From: Palsa-883 sp035696165
Lineage (GTDB): Bacteria > Pseudomonadota > Alphaproteobacteria > Acetobacterales > Acetobacteraceae
Direction of reading: 5' to 3'
Length of the DNA: 64,000 nucleotides
NCBI GenBank assembly: GCA_035696165.1
Contig: DASRQX010000019.1
Coordinates: forward strand, 1 to 64,000
Positions 52,429-62,255 of this stretch are shown here, in pieces; positions within the stretch are counted from its first letter, which is position 1, and every line of letters begins with the position of its first letter. The notes under the pieces are model-generated. The model saw only the letters and a program-made list of their open reading frames with translations, did not search any database and was not told where the DNA came from. The translations under genes were made by a program, and so were the position numbers.

Positions 52429-53421
52429 ATGCAAATCGGCGTGATCGGCCTCGGCCGCATGGGCGGCAACATCGTGCGGCGCCTGACGCGGGCGGGGCAT
52501 TCGTGCGTGGTCTACGACGCCAACCCGGCGACCGCGCAGGCATTGGGCGGCGAAGGCGCCACCCCGGCCGCGTCCGTGGCAGACCTGGTCAGCAAACTTG
52601 CCGGAACCCCACGCACCGTCTGGGTGATGCTGCCGGCGGGCAAGATCACCGAGGCGACCGTCAACGAACTCGGCGGCCTGCTGGCCAAGGGCGACAACAT
52701 CATCGATGGCGGCAACGCCTATTACAAGGACGACATCCGCCGCGGCAAGGCGCTGGCGGCACAGGGCATCTACTATCTCGATTGCGGAACATCTGGCGGC
52801 GTCTGGGGCTTGCAACGCGGCTACTGCCTGATGATCGGGGGCGATGACATCGCGGTGCGCCACCTCGATCCAATCTTCGCCGCGTTGGCACCTGGCGTTG
52901 GCACGGTCCCACGCACCGACGGGCGCGAGGGACGCGATCCGCGCGTCGAACAAGGCTATCTGCATGCCGGGCCGACCGGGGCCGGGCATTTCGTGAAGAT
53001 GATCCACAATGGTATCGAATACGGCATGATGCAGGCAATGGCAGAGGGTTTCGACATCCTGCGCAACCGCGGATCGGACAAGCTGCCGGTCGACGAGCGT
53101 TTCGAGCTGAACATTCCAGACATCGCCGAGGTGTGGCGGCGCGGGTCGGTGGTGACCTCCTGGCTGCTCGATCTGACAGCGGAGGCGCTGGCGCGCGACG
53201 CAGCGCTAGAGCACTTCTCCGGCAATGTCGAGGATTCCGGCGAGGGCCGATGGACCGTCGAGGCGGCGATCGAGGAAGCAGTGCCGGCCGACGTGCTTGC
53301 GGCGTCTTTGTTCGTGCGTTTCCGCTCGCGGCAAACCCACACCTTCGCTGAAAAAATCCTGTCAGCAATGCGGTTCGGTTTCGGCGGCCATGTGGAGCAG
53401 GCCGCGAAGCCGCCGGCATGA
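52429..53421 (+). CDS. gnd: 6-phosphogluconate dehydrogenase, short decarboxylating form
   Basis: A 330-residue dehydrogenase converting 6-phosphogluconate to ribulose 5-phosphate and CO2. The nucleotide motif is MQIGVIGLGRMGGNIVRRL. Substrate-site motifs are NIIDGGNAYYKDDIRRG, LDCGTSGGVWGLQRGYCLMIGG and HFVKMIHNGIEYGMMQAMAEG (catalytic Lys-x2-His-Asn). The length is that of the short, often NAD-preferring, bacterial form. The gntK start overlaps its stop (ATGA), so gluconate is phosphorylated and then oxidised by one operon. Confidence 0.93.
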   Translation: MQIGVIGLGRMGGNIVRRLTRAGHSCVVYDANPATAQALGGEGATPAASVADLVSKLAGTPRTVWVMLPAGKITEATVNELGGLLAKGDNIIDGGNAYYKDDIRRGKALAAQGIYYLDCGTSGGVWGLQRGYCLMIGGDDIAVRHLDPIFAALAPGVGTVPRTDGREGRDPRVEQGYLHAGPTGAGHFVKMIHNGIEYGMMQAMAEGFDILRNRGSDKLPVDERFELNIPDIAEVWRRGSVVTSWLLDLTAEALARDAALEHFSGNVEDSGEGRWTVEAAIEEAVPADVLAASLFVRFRSRQTHTFAEKILSAMRFGFGGHVEQAAKPPA

Positions 53422-53930
53422 CGATCGTCGTAATGATGGGGGTCTCCGGATCCGGCAAGACCACCATTGCAACGAAGCTTGCGGAACGGTTTGGCTGGCA
53501 GGCGCTGGAGGGAGACAAGCTGCACCCGCCGGCCAACATCGAAAAGATGAAGGCGGGCAAGCCGCTAGATGACGACGATCGCTGGCCATGGCTTCGCGCC
53601 ATCGCCAGCGCGATCGACGAATGGCGGGCGGCCGGCGTGTCCGGCGTCGTCGCGTGTTCGGCGTTGAAGCGATCCTATCGCGACATCCTGATCGGACCGC
53701 GGAAGGATGTGGTACTGGTCTATTTGCAGGGTTCGCACCAGTTGATCGCCACAAGGATGGCAGCGCGGCATGGCCACTTCATGCCGACCGGCTTGCTCGA
53801 CAGCCAGTTCCAAACGTTGGAGGAGCCAGACGAGACGGAGCACCCGATCGTGGTGTCGATCGCGCCGGAACCTGACGCGATCGTGGACGCAATTGTCGAA
53901 AAGCTGAGACAGTGGAAAGGTCTTTCATGA
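53418..53930 (+). CDS. gntK: gluconokinase
   Basis: A 170-residue P-loop kinase forming 6-phosphogluconate from gluconate and ATP. The P-loop is MGVSGSGKTT, followed by LEGDKLHPPANIEKMKAGKPLDDDDRWPWL, the characteristic GntK substrate region, and ACSALKRSYRD and MAARHGHFMPTGLLDSQFQTLE. It overlaps gnd by four bases at its start and the SDR gene by four bases at its end (ATGA both times), so the three are translationally coupled. Confidence 0.95.
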   Translation: MTIVVMMGVSGSGKTTIATKLAERFGWQALEGDKLHPPANIEKMKAGKPLDDDDRWPWLRAIASAIDEWRAAGVSGVVACSALKRSYRDILIGPRKDVVLVYLQGSHQLIATRMAARHGHFMPTGLLDSQFQTLEEPDETEHPIVVSIAPEPDAIVDAIVEKLRQWKGLS

Positions 53931-54697
53931 CCAATAGCTTCGCGATCTATCCGAGCCTGAGAGACCGCGTGGTGTTCATCACCGGGGGCGCCAGCGGCAT
54001 CGGCGCGGAGCATGTGCGCCAGTTCGCCGCGCAAGGCGCGCGAGTGGCGTTCGTCGATATCGCCGACGGTGCGGCGGCAGAGGTAATGGCGGCGATCGGC
54101 GACGCCGGTCATCCGACGCCGTTCTATCAGCATTGCGACCTGACCGATATTCCGGCAATGCAACGGGTGATCGCCACGGTCGCGAAGCAGCTCGGGCCGA
54201 TCACCGTGCTGGTGAACAACGCCGCCAACGACCAGCGCCACGACTACAAGGACGTAACGGTGGCGTATTGGGATGAGCGCCAGGCGGTCAATCTGCGCCA
54301 CCAGTTCTTCGCCATCCAGGCGGTGGCGCCGATGATGCGCGAAGCGGGCGGCGGCTCGATCATCAATTTCGGCTCGATCTCCTGGCACGCCAATACGGGC
54401 GGCATGCCGGCCTACACCACGGCGAAAGCGGGCGTCGAGGGCCTGACCAAAGGCATGGCACGCGATCTCGGCAGCGACCGCATAAGGGTCAACTGCGTAA
54501 TTCCTGGCTGGGTGATGACCGAGCGGCAGATCAAGCTGTGGCTGACGCCGGAGGGTGAAAAGAACCTGTTGCAGATGCAGTGCCTGAAGGAAAAGCTGAT
54601 GGCCGCCGACCTGACACGGATGGTCCTGTGGCTGGCGTCCGACGACAGCCGCCTGTGCACCAGCCAACTCTGGGTGGTGGACGCCGGCCGGCTGTAG
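53927..54697 (+). CDS. short-chain dehydrogenase/reductase in the gluconate operon
   Basis: A 256-residue NAD(P) oxidoreductase. It has TGGASGIGAEHVRQF for cofactor binding, NNAAN, active-site Ser in GSISWHANTGG, and AYTTAKAG with the catalytic Tyr and Lys. The ATG at 53927 overlaps the gntK stop. In this operon it plausibly oxidises a sugar or aldonate to feed the lactonase and gluconokinase steps; that is inferred from position. Confidence 0.85.
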   Translation: MTNSFAIYPSLRDRVVFITGGASGIGAEHVRQFAAQGARVAFVDIADGAAAEVMAAIGDAGHPTPFYQHCDLTDIPAMQRVIATVAKQLGPITVLVNNAANDQRHDYKDVTVAYWDERQAVNLRHQFFAIQAVAPMMREAGGGSIINFGSISWHANTGGMPAYTTAKAGVEGLTKGMARDLGSDRIRVNCVIPGWVMTERQIKLWLTPEGEKNLLQMQCLKEKLMAADLTRMVLWLASDDSRLCTSQLWVVDAGRL

Positions 54698-54713
54698 GCC
54701 GGCTGGTGGTCGT

Positions 54714-55022
54714 GTGATCTACGCGGCGTTCTGGGACCGCTATCTGCGCGCGCATAGCCGGAGGTCGACACGCTGCCTGCACTATCTAGGCAGCCTGCTG
54801 GCGCTCGCCGCAATGATTTTAGCAGTGTGGGACTGGCGGTTCCTGATCGCAGCTCCGGTGATCGGGGATGGTTTCGCTTGCGCCGCGCATGTCGGCGTGG
54901 AGCACAATCGCCCCGAAACATTCGGCCACCCATTGTGGTCGCTGTTCAGCGATTTCCGCATGCTGGCTCTGGCGGCGTCCGGCCGGCTCGGTCGGCACCT
55001 GCGCCGCGCCAGCTTGCGGTAG
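54714..55022 (+). CDS. Mpo1-like (DUF962) membrane protein
   Basis: A 102-residue protein from a GTG at 54714. It begins with FWDRYLRAHSRRSTRCLHYLGSLLALAAMIL and continues AAHVGVEHNRPETFGHPLWSLFSDFRML, the DUF962/Mpo1 signature with conserved His residues and two membrane helices. Yeast Mpo1 is an iron-dependent dioxygenase in alpha-oxidation of 2-hydroxy fatty acids; bacterial members are uncharacterised. It lies 17 bases after the SDR gene, an odd partner for gluconate genes. Confidence 0.75.
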   Translation: MIYAAFWDRYLRAHSRRSTRCLHYLGSLLALAAMILAVWDWRFLIAAPVIGDGFACAAHVGVEHNRPETFGHPLWSLFSDFRMLALAASGRLGRHLRRASLR

Positions 55023-55080
55023 CCGGCCGCCATCGAAGCCGCTAGGATTCGCCCCGCGAACCGAAAGGGAAACGATCATC

Positions 55081-56022
<942 letters not shown>

Positions 56023-56220
56023 CGCATGACGTGACTCAGTTTCATATCGCCAAGGCCGCGCTTGACCCGGCGATCCACGCACCGCTGGTGCCACAACTGA
56101 CGCATCGGTCGAGCCCGGCCATCACGATGACGCAACGGCGCTCACCGATCCGACCCGCCACAGCTACGCGCTGTGGCAGTTGGATCGATGCGCCACCGGC
56201 AGGATGAGGGACAGAACAGG

Positions 56221-57021
56221 ATGGATGCCACGCTGGAACGGAGGGGCGCGCCGAGGCTGTTCTACCAGGTCGAAGGCACCCCAATCGAAGGAGCCAACCC
56301 GGCGGTGATGCTGATCCACGGCGTCGGCGCCGATGGATCGAGCTGGGACGAGATCATTCCGGCACTGGCCCAGCGATTCACCGCAATACGGCTGGACCTG
56401 CGCGGACACGGCCGATCGGGCAACGTCAATGGAGCGTTGGCACTGGACGACTTCGCGCGCGACGTGGTGGACGTGATGACCGCCGCGGGCGTGCCGCGAG
56501 CACATGTGGTTGGCTTCTCCCTGGGCGGAATGATCGCACAGGCCCTCGCACTCGATTATGCGGCACGCGTGAATCGCCTCGTGCTGCTGAGCGCGGTCGC
56601 GGGCCGCACGGGGCAGGAGCGTGCGCGGGTGCGCGAACGCCTGGAGATCCTGCGCACACAAGGCATCGCAGCGATCACCGGCGCCGCGCAGGATCGATGG
56701 TTTACCGCCGGCTTCATCGAGCGCCATCCGGAACTGGTGCGGCAGCGGATGGAGCAGTTGCAGCGCAACCATGCGCCGTCCTACGCAGCGGCATACACGG
56801 TGTTTTCCACCAGCGATCTCGGCGAGCGGCTGCATGCGATCCGCCGGCCCACGCTGGTGGCGACAGGCGAGCACGATGCCGGGTCGAACACGCGCATGGC
56901 CCAGTTCATGCAATCGCAGATCCCGGGCGCGCAGTTGCGGATTCTGCCGGAGCTAAAGCACAGCGTACTGGTTGAGGCGCCGGACACGATCGCCGAGATG
57001 CTCCTGGAATTTCTGGCGTAG
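56221..57021 (+). CDS. alpha/beta hydrolase
   Basis: A 266-residue hydrolase starting at the ATG at 56221. It has the oxyanion motif LIHGVGADGSSW, LDLRGHGRSG, and nucleophile Ser in HVVGFSLGGMIAQALALDY. The acid is in ATGEHDAGS and the His in LPELKHSVLVEAP. The general layout resembles 3-oxoadipate enol-lactonase-type enzymes, but the substrate is not determined. It is convergent with the HisD-like gene; a hairpin lies between them. Confidence 0.85.
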   Translation: MDATLERRGAPRLFYQVEGTPIEGANPAVMLIHGVGADGSSWDEIIPALAQRFTAIRLDLRGHGRSGNVNGALALDDFARDVVDVMTAAGVPRAHVVGFSLGGMIAQALALDYAARVNRLVLLSAVAGRTGQERARVRERLEILRTQGIAAITGAAQDRWFTAGFIERHPELVRQRMEQLQRNHAPSYAAAYTVFSTSDLGERLHAIRRPTLVATGEHDAGSNTRMAQFMQSQIPGAQLRILPELKHSVLVEAPDTIAEMLLEFLA

Positions 57022-57035
57022 GGCGGAAAAGCAAA

Positions 57036-57069
57036 GCGCCTTCCGCCGACGTAGGCCAGCGGAAGGCGC
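57036..57069. terminator. bidirectional hairpin between convergent genes
   Basis: GCGCCTTCCGC (57036-57046) and GCGGAAGGCGC (57059-57069) form a perfect 11-bp stem with a 12-base loop. It lies between the stops of the hydrolase (57021) and the HisD-like gene (57084). Flanking GGAAAAGCAAA and GTTTCC extend the symmetry. A related sequence is at 46886, so it is also a repeat-family member. Confidence 0.6.
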
Positions 57070-57083
57070 CACGCGTTTCCGAC

Positions 57084-58367
57084 CTACGCGTTGCGTCCGC
57101 CGTAGCGGCGCACTCGCAGATCAGCCTGCGCCTTGTGCCCGGCGAAATTCTCAATCGCGCAAAGCCGCGAGCAGTATTCGCCGATCATTGCGCTCGCGGC
57201 TGGGGTGACCTCCTGGTAGGTAACGGTCTTCAGGAATTTTCCCACCCACAGCCCGCCAGTGTAACGCGCGGCACGCTTGGTCGGCAGCGTGTGGTTGGTG
57301 CCGATCACCTTGTCGCCATACGCAACGTTGGTCTCCTGGCCGAGAAACAACGACCCGTAGTTCCGCATCCGGTCCAGGAACCAGCGCGGCTCGCGCGTAA
57401 GCACCTGCACATGCTCGGACGCGATGCGGTCCGCCTCTTCCAACATCTCCCCGTCCGTATCGCACAGAATTACCTGGCCGTAATCGCGCCAGGCGACGCC
57501 GGCGATATGCGCGGTCTCCAACACCCGCAACTGACGAGCTATCTCCGCCGCAATCCCCTCGGCGATGCGCGTCGACGTGGTGATCAGTACCGCCGGCGAG
57601 GTCGGGCCGTGCTCCGCCTGGCCCAGCAGGTCGGTCGCACACATTTCTACATCCGTGGTGTCGTCTGCGATGATCAGCGTCTCGGTCGGCCCGGCCAGCA
57701 GATCGATGCCGACGCGCCCGAACAGTTGACGTTTCGCTTCCGCGACATACGCATTCCCCGGGCCCACCAGCATGTCCACCGGCGCAATGGACGCAGTGCC
57801 GAGTGCCATCGCCGCCACCGCCTGTACGCCGCCCAACAGGTAGATCTCATCGGCGCCGCCCAACGCCATCGCCGCGACCGTGGCCGCCGGCAGTTCACCA
57901 TTCAACGGCGGGGTGCAGGCAATCACCCGCTCCACACCGGCAACCTTCGCCGTCACGACGCTCATGTGCGCGCTGGCAACCATTGGATAGCGCCCGCCGG
58001 GAACATAGCAGCCGACGCTGGCGACGGGGATGTTCTTGTGCCCCAGCTGCACGCCGGGCAGCGTTTCGACCTCCACGTCACGCAGGGCGGCACGCTGCAC
58101 CTGCGCAAAGTGACGGATCTGCGCCTGGGCGAACCTGATGTCGTCGATCACCTGCGCGGGCAGGCTGCCGATCAGCGTATCGATCTGCTCGCGTGACAGA
58201 CGGAAATCCGCCGGCGCCCATTTGTCGAATTTCTCCGACAGCTCGCGCACGGCGACATCACCACGGGCCATGATGTCATCGAGGATCCCCTCCACCGTCT
58301 GACGCACCTGCCGGTCGGCGGCGAACTTTTCAGCCTCGCTCTTGCCGTGCTTCAGGATGCGGATCAT
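57084..58367 (-). CDS. histidinol dehydrogenase paralog (catabolic HisD-like)
   Basis: A 427-residue zinc- and NAD-type dehydrogenase of the HisD family: GCYVPGGRYPMVASAHMSVVTAKVAGV, PVDMLVGPGNAYVAEAKRQLFG, LLGQAEHGPTSPA (Gln and His zinc ligands), GTNHTLPT (catalytic Glu is replaced by Asn in this motif, as in ordinary HisD GPNH). The C-terminal His is in FAGHKAQADLR. Where biosynthetic HisD has the zinc-ligand Asp in SVxDFLK, this protein reads WVGKFLK. There are no his genes nearby, and SDR and NIPSNAP genes follow, so it probably oxidises another alcohol, as the sulfopropanediol dehydrogenase HpsN does. The substrate is unproven. Confidence 0.82.
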   Translation of the reverse strand: MIRILKHGKSEAEKFAADRQVRQTVEGILDDIMARGDVAVRELSEKFDKWAPADFRLSREQIDTLIGSLPAQVIDDIRFAQAQIRHFAQVQRAALRDVEVETLPGVQLGHKNIPVASVGCYVPGGRYPMVASAHMSVVTAKVAGVERVIACTPPLNGELPAATVAAMALGGADEIYLLGGVQAVAAMALGTASIAPVDMLVGPGNAYVAEAKRQLFGRVGIDLLAGPTETLIIADDTTDVEMCATDLLGQAEHGPTSPAVLITTSTRIAEGIAAEIARQLRVLETAHIAGVAWRDYGQVILCDTDGEMLEEADRIASEHVQVLTREPRWFLDRMRNYGSLFLGQETNVAYGDKVIGTNHTLPTKRAARYTGGLWVGKFLKTVTYQEVTPAASAMIGEYCSRLCAIENFAGHKAQADLRVRRYGGRNA

Positions 58368-58394
58368 CGCCCGGTCTCCATCGTCACGTCTCCA

Positions 58395-59165
58395 TCATTC
58401 CGCGGTCCAGCCGCCATCGACGACGATGGTCGATCCGGTAACCAGCGCGGCTGCGTCAGACGCAAGGAACACCACCGCGCCCATCAGGTCTTCCACCTGG
58501 CCGAGCCGCCCCAGCTTGATCCTCCGCACGGTCTCGGCGAGGAACGCCTTGTCCTGCCAGAACGGCGCGGTCAATGGTGTTTCGATGAAGGTGGGACCGA
58601 TGGAATTCACCCTGATGCCGTGCGGCGCCAGATCGATCGCCATCGCCTTGGTCAGACCCTCGATGCCATGCTTGGTGGTGCAATAGACGGTGCGATGGGC
58701 ACCGCCGACATGGCCCATCTGCGAGGAAATGTGGATGATCGAGCCCTTCCGTCCCGTGTCCACCATGCGCCGCGCCGCCGCTTGCGCAACGAAAAACGCC
58801 GCCCGTAGATTGAGCGTGGTGATCATGTCGTAGTCGTCTTCGGTCACCTCCAGGAAATCCCGCGGCCGGTTGGTGCCAGCGTTATTCACCAGAATGTCAA
58901 ACACCGGTTGCGCCGCGGTCACCGCCCGCACCGCAGGCAGATCGGTCACGTCCAGCACCACCGCCTCGGCGCTGCCGCCCTCCGCGCGAATCGCGGCGCT
59001 GGCAGCCTCGATCGCCGCGGCGGTGCGCGCGGCCAGTACGACGTGCGCACCAGCCTGCGCCAGCGCGGCGGCCAGCGCCAAGCCGATGCCCCGCCCGGCG
59101 CCGGTCACCAGGGCGCGCCTGCCGTCCAGCCGGAACGATGGCGTGCGCGGCAGGCTTATAGTCAA
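58395..59165 (-). CDS. short-chain dehydrogenase/reductase
   Basis: A 256-residue SDR with RRALVTGAGRGIGLALA, NNAGTNRPRDF, Ser in IIHISSQMGHVGG and VYCTTKHGIEGL with the catalytic Tyr and Lys. It ends GSTIVVDGGWTAE, the classical SDR C-terminus. It sits between the NIPSNAP gene (nine bases upstream) and the HisD-like gene (27 bases downstream), forming one minus-strand unit. It probably acts on a hydroxyacid or sugar intermediate. Confidence 0.88.
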   Translation of the reverse strand: MTISLPRTPSFRLDGRRALVTGAGRGIGLALAAALAQAGAHVVLAARTAAAIEAASAAIRAEGGSAEAVVLDVTDLPAVRAVTAAQPVFDILVNNAGTNRPRDFLEVTEDDYDMITTLNLRAAFFVAQAAARRMVDTGRKGSIIHISSQMGHVGGAHRTVYCTTKHGIEGLTKAMAIDLAPHGIRVNSIGPTFIETPLTAPFWQDKAFLAETVRRIKLGRLGQVEDLMGAVVFLASDAAALVTGSTIVVDGGWTAE

Positions 59166-59173
59166 CCGAGCGG

Positions 59174-59500
59174 CTACTTCACCGACGAGAACGAGGTCGG
59201 CGCCAGGATCTCATTCGTCACCTTGGCAACGATCGCGCCGTTCGCCTCGGTCTGCGCGCGCGCCGCCAGCCAGTCCGGATCGCTGCCGAACGCGGCCCAT
59301 TTCTGCTCCCGCTCCGCCAGCGAGTTCCAGGTGAGAAAGTAGTACAATATCTGGTTCGACTCGCCGATCACCGTGGTCCAGAAGCCGGCCTGCTTGATGC
59401 CGTGTTTCTCCCACAGCTTCAGTGTGATCGTGTCGAAGCGCTTCAGCAGGTCGGGCAAGCGGCCCGGCACAGCGTGATAGATCCGCAGTTCATACAACAT
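59174..59500 (-). CDS. NIPSNAP family protein
   Basis: A 108-residue protein: MLYELRIYHAVPGRLPDLLKRFDTITLKLWEKHGIKQAGFW, then NQILYYFLTWNSLAEREQKWAAFGSDPDW, the dimeric alpha-beta-barrel pattern of NIPSNAP. Its biochemical role is unknown; such genes are common in catabolic operons. It is the first gene of the three-gene unit with the SDR and HisD-like genes. Confidence 0.88.
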   Translation of the reverse strand: MLYELRIYHAVPGRLPDLLKRFDTITLKLWEKHGIKQAGFWTTVIGESNQILYYFLTWNSLAEREQKWAAFGSDPDWLAARAQTEANGAIVAKVTNEILAPTSFSSVK

Positions 59501-59594
59501 GGCATGTACCTCCGGTCCGAATCATGCGTCCATTGGCGGCGATGGGCAAGCGCTCAGACCTTGCGCGGACGCGACGCCACACACCACACCCGCC

Positions 59595-60083
59595 CTATGG
59601 CGGCGGCCTTAGCGGCGTCTGGGGCGAACCGGATCGATCGGCGCCACCGCGCAACGCCATACCCCACGGATCCCCCGGACCACGCGGCGCGGGCGCATGG
59701 ATCAGCCGCTTCGTCAGCACCGCGGCGCCAACCGTGGTCAGAACGGCCGCGGCGAACCATCTTGTATCGGAACCGTACCAGTCCGTGCGAACCAGCAGCA
59801 GAAATACCACGGACACCACCAGCAGCATGCCGCCGGTGCGCAACCCGCGGCGGATGGCCAACACCGCCAGCACGATGAAAACCACATACATCGCGATCGC
59901 AGCAGCACGTACGACCTCGAAGGCACGCAGCATCAGCGTGTCGATGAGGTTGCCCAGCCACCACATCGTATCGGCAATGAACTGCTCGCACGTCGCGACG
60001 AAATGCTGCGGCCCGACTGCGTAGATCGCAACCATCAGCACAATGCCGCCAACCCAGATCAACGCCAGATGTCTGCGGTCCAC
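59595..60083 (-). CDS. hypothetical membrane protein
   Basis: A 162-residue protein with four predicted membrane helices (ALIWVGGIVLMVAIYAVG, AIAMYVVFIVLAVLAI, GGMLLVVSVVFLLLV, WFAAAVLTTVGAAVL). The C-terminal tail is proline-rich. I recognise no family. It is downstream of the SDR gene at 60100 on the same strand, 16 bases apart. Confidence 0.55.
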   Translation of the reverse strand: MDRRHLALIWVGGIVLMVAIYAVGPQHFVATCEQFIADTMWWLGNLIDTLMLRAFEVVRAAAIAMYVVFIVLAVLAIRRGLRTGGMLLVVSVVFLLLVRTDWYGSDTRWFAAAVLTTVGAAVLTKRLIHAPAPRGPGDPWGMALRGGADRSGSPQTPLRPPP

Positions 60084-60099
60084 GATCGTTGCGTTCGCG

Positions 60100-60774
60100 T
60101 CAGAACCGCTCCACCCAGGGACGCAACTCCACCTCCCACGTCCAGGCGCTGCGCCTCTGGTTCAGCACATGCCAATACGTCTCGGCGATGTCGTCGGGAT
60201 CTAGCAAGCTGTCGGGTTTGTCCGCCGGCACCTGACGAGCGGCGGCGCGAATGCCACCGTCGATGACAAAATGCGCGATGTGGATGCCTTGCGGGGAAAA
60301 CTCGCGCGCCATGCTCTGCGCCAGGCCGCGCAGCGCGAATTTGCCCATCGCGAATGGCGCGGACTGCGCGTAGCCCTTCACGCTGGCCGAGGCGCCGGTG
60401 AAAAGGATGGCCCCCGACCCGTGTGGCAGCATGCGCTTCACCGCCTGCTGCGCAACCAGGAAGCCGCCAAAGGCACTGACGGCAATCGCGTGGGCCACGG
60501 CGGCGGGGTCCAAATCGGTGAACGGGCCGCGGGCGCGGGCACTGGCGTTGTAGACGACGACGTCGGGCGCCTCGATCGTGTCGAACAGGCGGGCCACGTC
60601 GGCCGGTTGCGTGGCGTCCGCGGCGATCGCCGTGGCACCGGTTTCGCTACAGAGTGCGGCAAGTTTCCCGGTGTCGCGCGCGGCGAGGGTGACGCGCAGG
60701 CCGTTCTTCACGAACAGCCGAGCCAGTGAAGCACTGAGGCCGGCGCCGGCGCCGACAATAAGGGCTGAGTTCAT
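60100..60774 (-). CDS. SDR family protein with Phe in place of the catalytic Tyr
   Basis: A 224-residue protein starting at the ATG at 60774 (MNSALIVGAGAGLSASLARLF). The cofactor motif GAGAGLSAS, the segment VVYNASARARGPF and FTGASASVKGY are SDR-like. The catalytic YxxxK is FAMGK (APFAMGKFALRGLAQSMARE). A subgroup of SDR proteins has this substitution, so it is probably family-wide rather than a mutation. The function is unknown. Confidence 0.78.
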   Translation of the reverse strand: MNSALIVGAGAGLSASLARLFVKNGLRVTLAARDTGKLAALCSETGATAIAADATQPADVARLFDTIEAPDVVVYNASARARGPFTDLDPAAVAHAIAVSAFGGFLVAQQAVKRMLPHGSGAILFTGASASVKGYAQSAPFAMGKFALRGLAQSMAREFSPQGIHIAHFVIDGGIRAAARQVPADKPDSLLDPDDIAETYWHVLNQRRSAWTWEVELRPWVERF

Positions 60775-60939
60775 GCTGTGTGACCTTCGTGGTGCTCGTT
60801 CAGCGTTTTCCAGTGTGGCTTGGCGGTGGCCCACGCCTCAAGACCATGCTTCTCCCCCTCTCGGGGCTGCGGCTCTTGACCCAAAGGCCACCGCCTAGCA
60901 AGCGGCATCGGTGTCGAATATGGCGAGGGGTGAGCATCT

Positions 60940-61806
60940 TTGGGAGTGCCAGCGAAAACGCAGGTGCATGTGATCGGGGCCTCGGGGCGGTCCGGGGTGG
61001 CGTTGTGCCGCGCTTTGGCCGCCGACGGGGTGGCGGTGGTGCCAGTGGTGCGCGATGCGGCGAAATGGCGGGCTGGGGGCATTGGGGTAGCCCCATTGGT
61101 CGCGGATCTGATGGATGCCCCCGCGCTAAGGTCGGCGCTGCACGGCGCCACGCACGTGGTGAGTTGCGCGCACGCGCGGTTCGCGCCCACCGTGCTGGCG
61201 GCTGGCCCCAGAGGCGCGCGCTACGTCTTCCTGGGCAGCACGCGCAAATTCACACGCTGGCCGGACGCGCACGGCAGCGGTGTGCTGGCCGGTGAGGCGG
61301 CGTTCCTGGCCTCCGGCCGCGCCGGCGTCATGCTGCACCCAACGATGATCTATGGCGCCCTAGGCGAGGACAACGTGCAGCGCCTCGCCGCCCTGCTGCG
61401 CCGGCTGCCGATCGTGCCCCTGCCCGGCGGCGGACGCGCGCTTGTGCAGCCGATCCACCAGGACGACCTGACGCGCAGCATCCAGGCGGCGTTGGCGACT
61501 GCATGGGAAAGACCGCACAGCGTGGTAGTCGCAGGGCCGAGCCCCCTGCCCTATGCCGATTTCGTCCGCGCCGTCGCGCTGGCGGCCGAATTGACGGCGC
61601 CACGCATCATTGCGATCCCGGCCTGGCCGATGATGGCCGCGGCGGCGCTGACCGCGGTGCTACCCTTGGTCCCCACGGTGCGGCCGGCCGAGATCCGCCG
61701 TCTGCTGGAAGACAAGGCGTTCGACATCGCGCCGATGATCGCAGCGCTGGGCGTGCACCCGATGACGCTGGCCGACGGCCTGATACGTACTTTCCGAAGA
61801 GGTTGA
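60940..61806 (+). CDS. NAD(P)-binding NmrA/epimerase-like protein
   Basis: A 288-residue atypical SDR. It has VHVIGASGRSGVALCRALAADG, VFLGSTRKFTRWPDAHGSGV and LHPTMIYGALGEDNVQRLAALLRRLPIVPLPGGGRALVQPIHQDDL, the pattern of NAD-dependent epimerase and complex-I-assembly-like proteins. The start is TTG 60940 or GTG 60946; GAGGGG lies upstream. The C-terminus ends in RTFRRG, and a second copy of these last codons follows the stop. The substrate is unknown. Confidence 0.75.
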   Translation: MGVPAKTQVHVIGASGRSGVALCRALAADGVAVVPVVRDAAKWRAGGIGVAPLVADLMDAPALRSALHGATHVVSCAHARFAPTVLAAGPRGARYVFLGSTRKFTRWPDAHGSGVLAGEAAFLASGRAGVMLHPTMIYGALGEDNVQRLAALLRRLPIVPLPGGGRALVQPIHQDDLTRSIQAALATAWERPHSVVVAGPSPLPYADFVRAVALAAELTAPRIIAIPAWPMMAAAALTAVLPLVPTVRPAEIRRLLEDKAFDIAPMIAALGVHPMTLADGLIRTFRRG

Positions 61807-61842
61807 GCTGCATTCGTACGTACCTTCCGCAGAGGTTGAGCT
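61784..61842. repeat. 26-bp direct repeat of the gene's 3' end with only synonymous changes
   Basis: Units 61784-61809 and 61817-61842 are 33 bases apart (11 codons) and differ at two bases. In the gene's reading frame both encode RTFRRG followed by TGA; the two differences are third-position synonymous (ACT to ACC, CGA to CGC). The region after the first stop thus stays in frame to a second identical stop, as though the C-terminus had been duplicated and kept under some constraint. Confidence 0.7.
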
Positions 61843-61945
61843 ATATCTATGAACGGCGGGATGGCAGCTTAATAGGCTGGCGCACCTCCGGCGGATGGGG
61901 CAACTGATCTTGTTCCGGCACCGGAAGACTGCAAGGAGCCCTGCC

Positions 61946-62125
61946 ATGATCGATCTCCTCCCGGTCGCCCCGTCCATCCGCACGCCAGTCAGCCCTTTGA
62001 TGCTGTCGGACCGCCTGTTGCGACTCGCCGAGGACGCCGACAGCGCCGGCTTTCGCACAACGGCGGAACACCTGCTGGATATGGCGTCCCAGGTGCTTGA
62101 CGTGCCCAGGGTGATGCATAGCTGA
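61946..62125 (+). CDS. small hypothetical protein
   Basis: A 59-residue protein from the ATG at 61946, with AAGGAG eight bases upstream. It has a Pro-rich start (LLPVAPSIRTPVSPLM) and an amphipathic helical end (SDRLLRLAEDADSAGFRTTAEHLLDMASQVLD). The good ribosome-binding site and codon-like composition support it. The function is unknown. An upstream start at 61895 is less likely. Confidence 0.6.
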   Translation: MIDLLPVAPSIRTPVSPLMLSDRLLRLAEDADSAGFRTTAEHLLDMASQVLDVPRVMHS

Positions 62126-62255
62126 CGCACCGGTCTCACGGCCCCGTGATACGGGCACCTCTGGCGGCTTGACCGCCGCGCCCCATTTGCAGTTCGCCGC
62201 GCCGCCTGGACCCAGATGGCGACGCTGATGCTGCGACGGGGACGAGCGAGACGGC

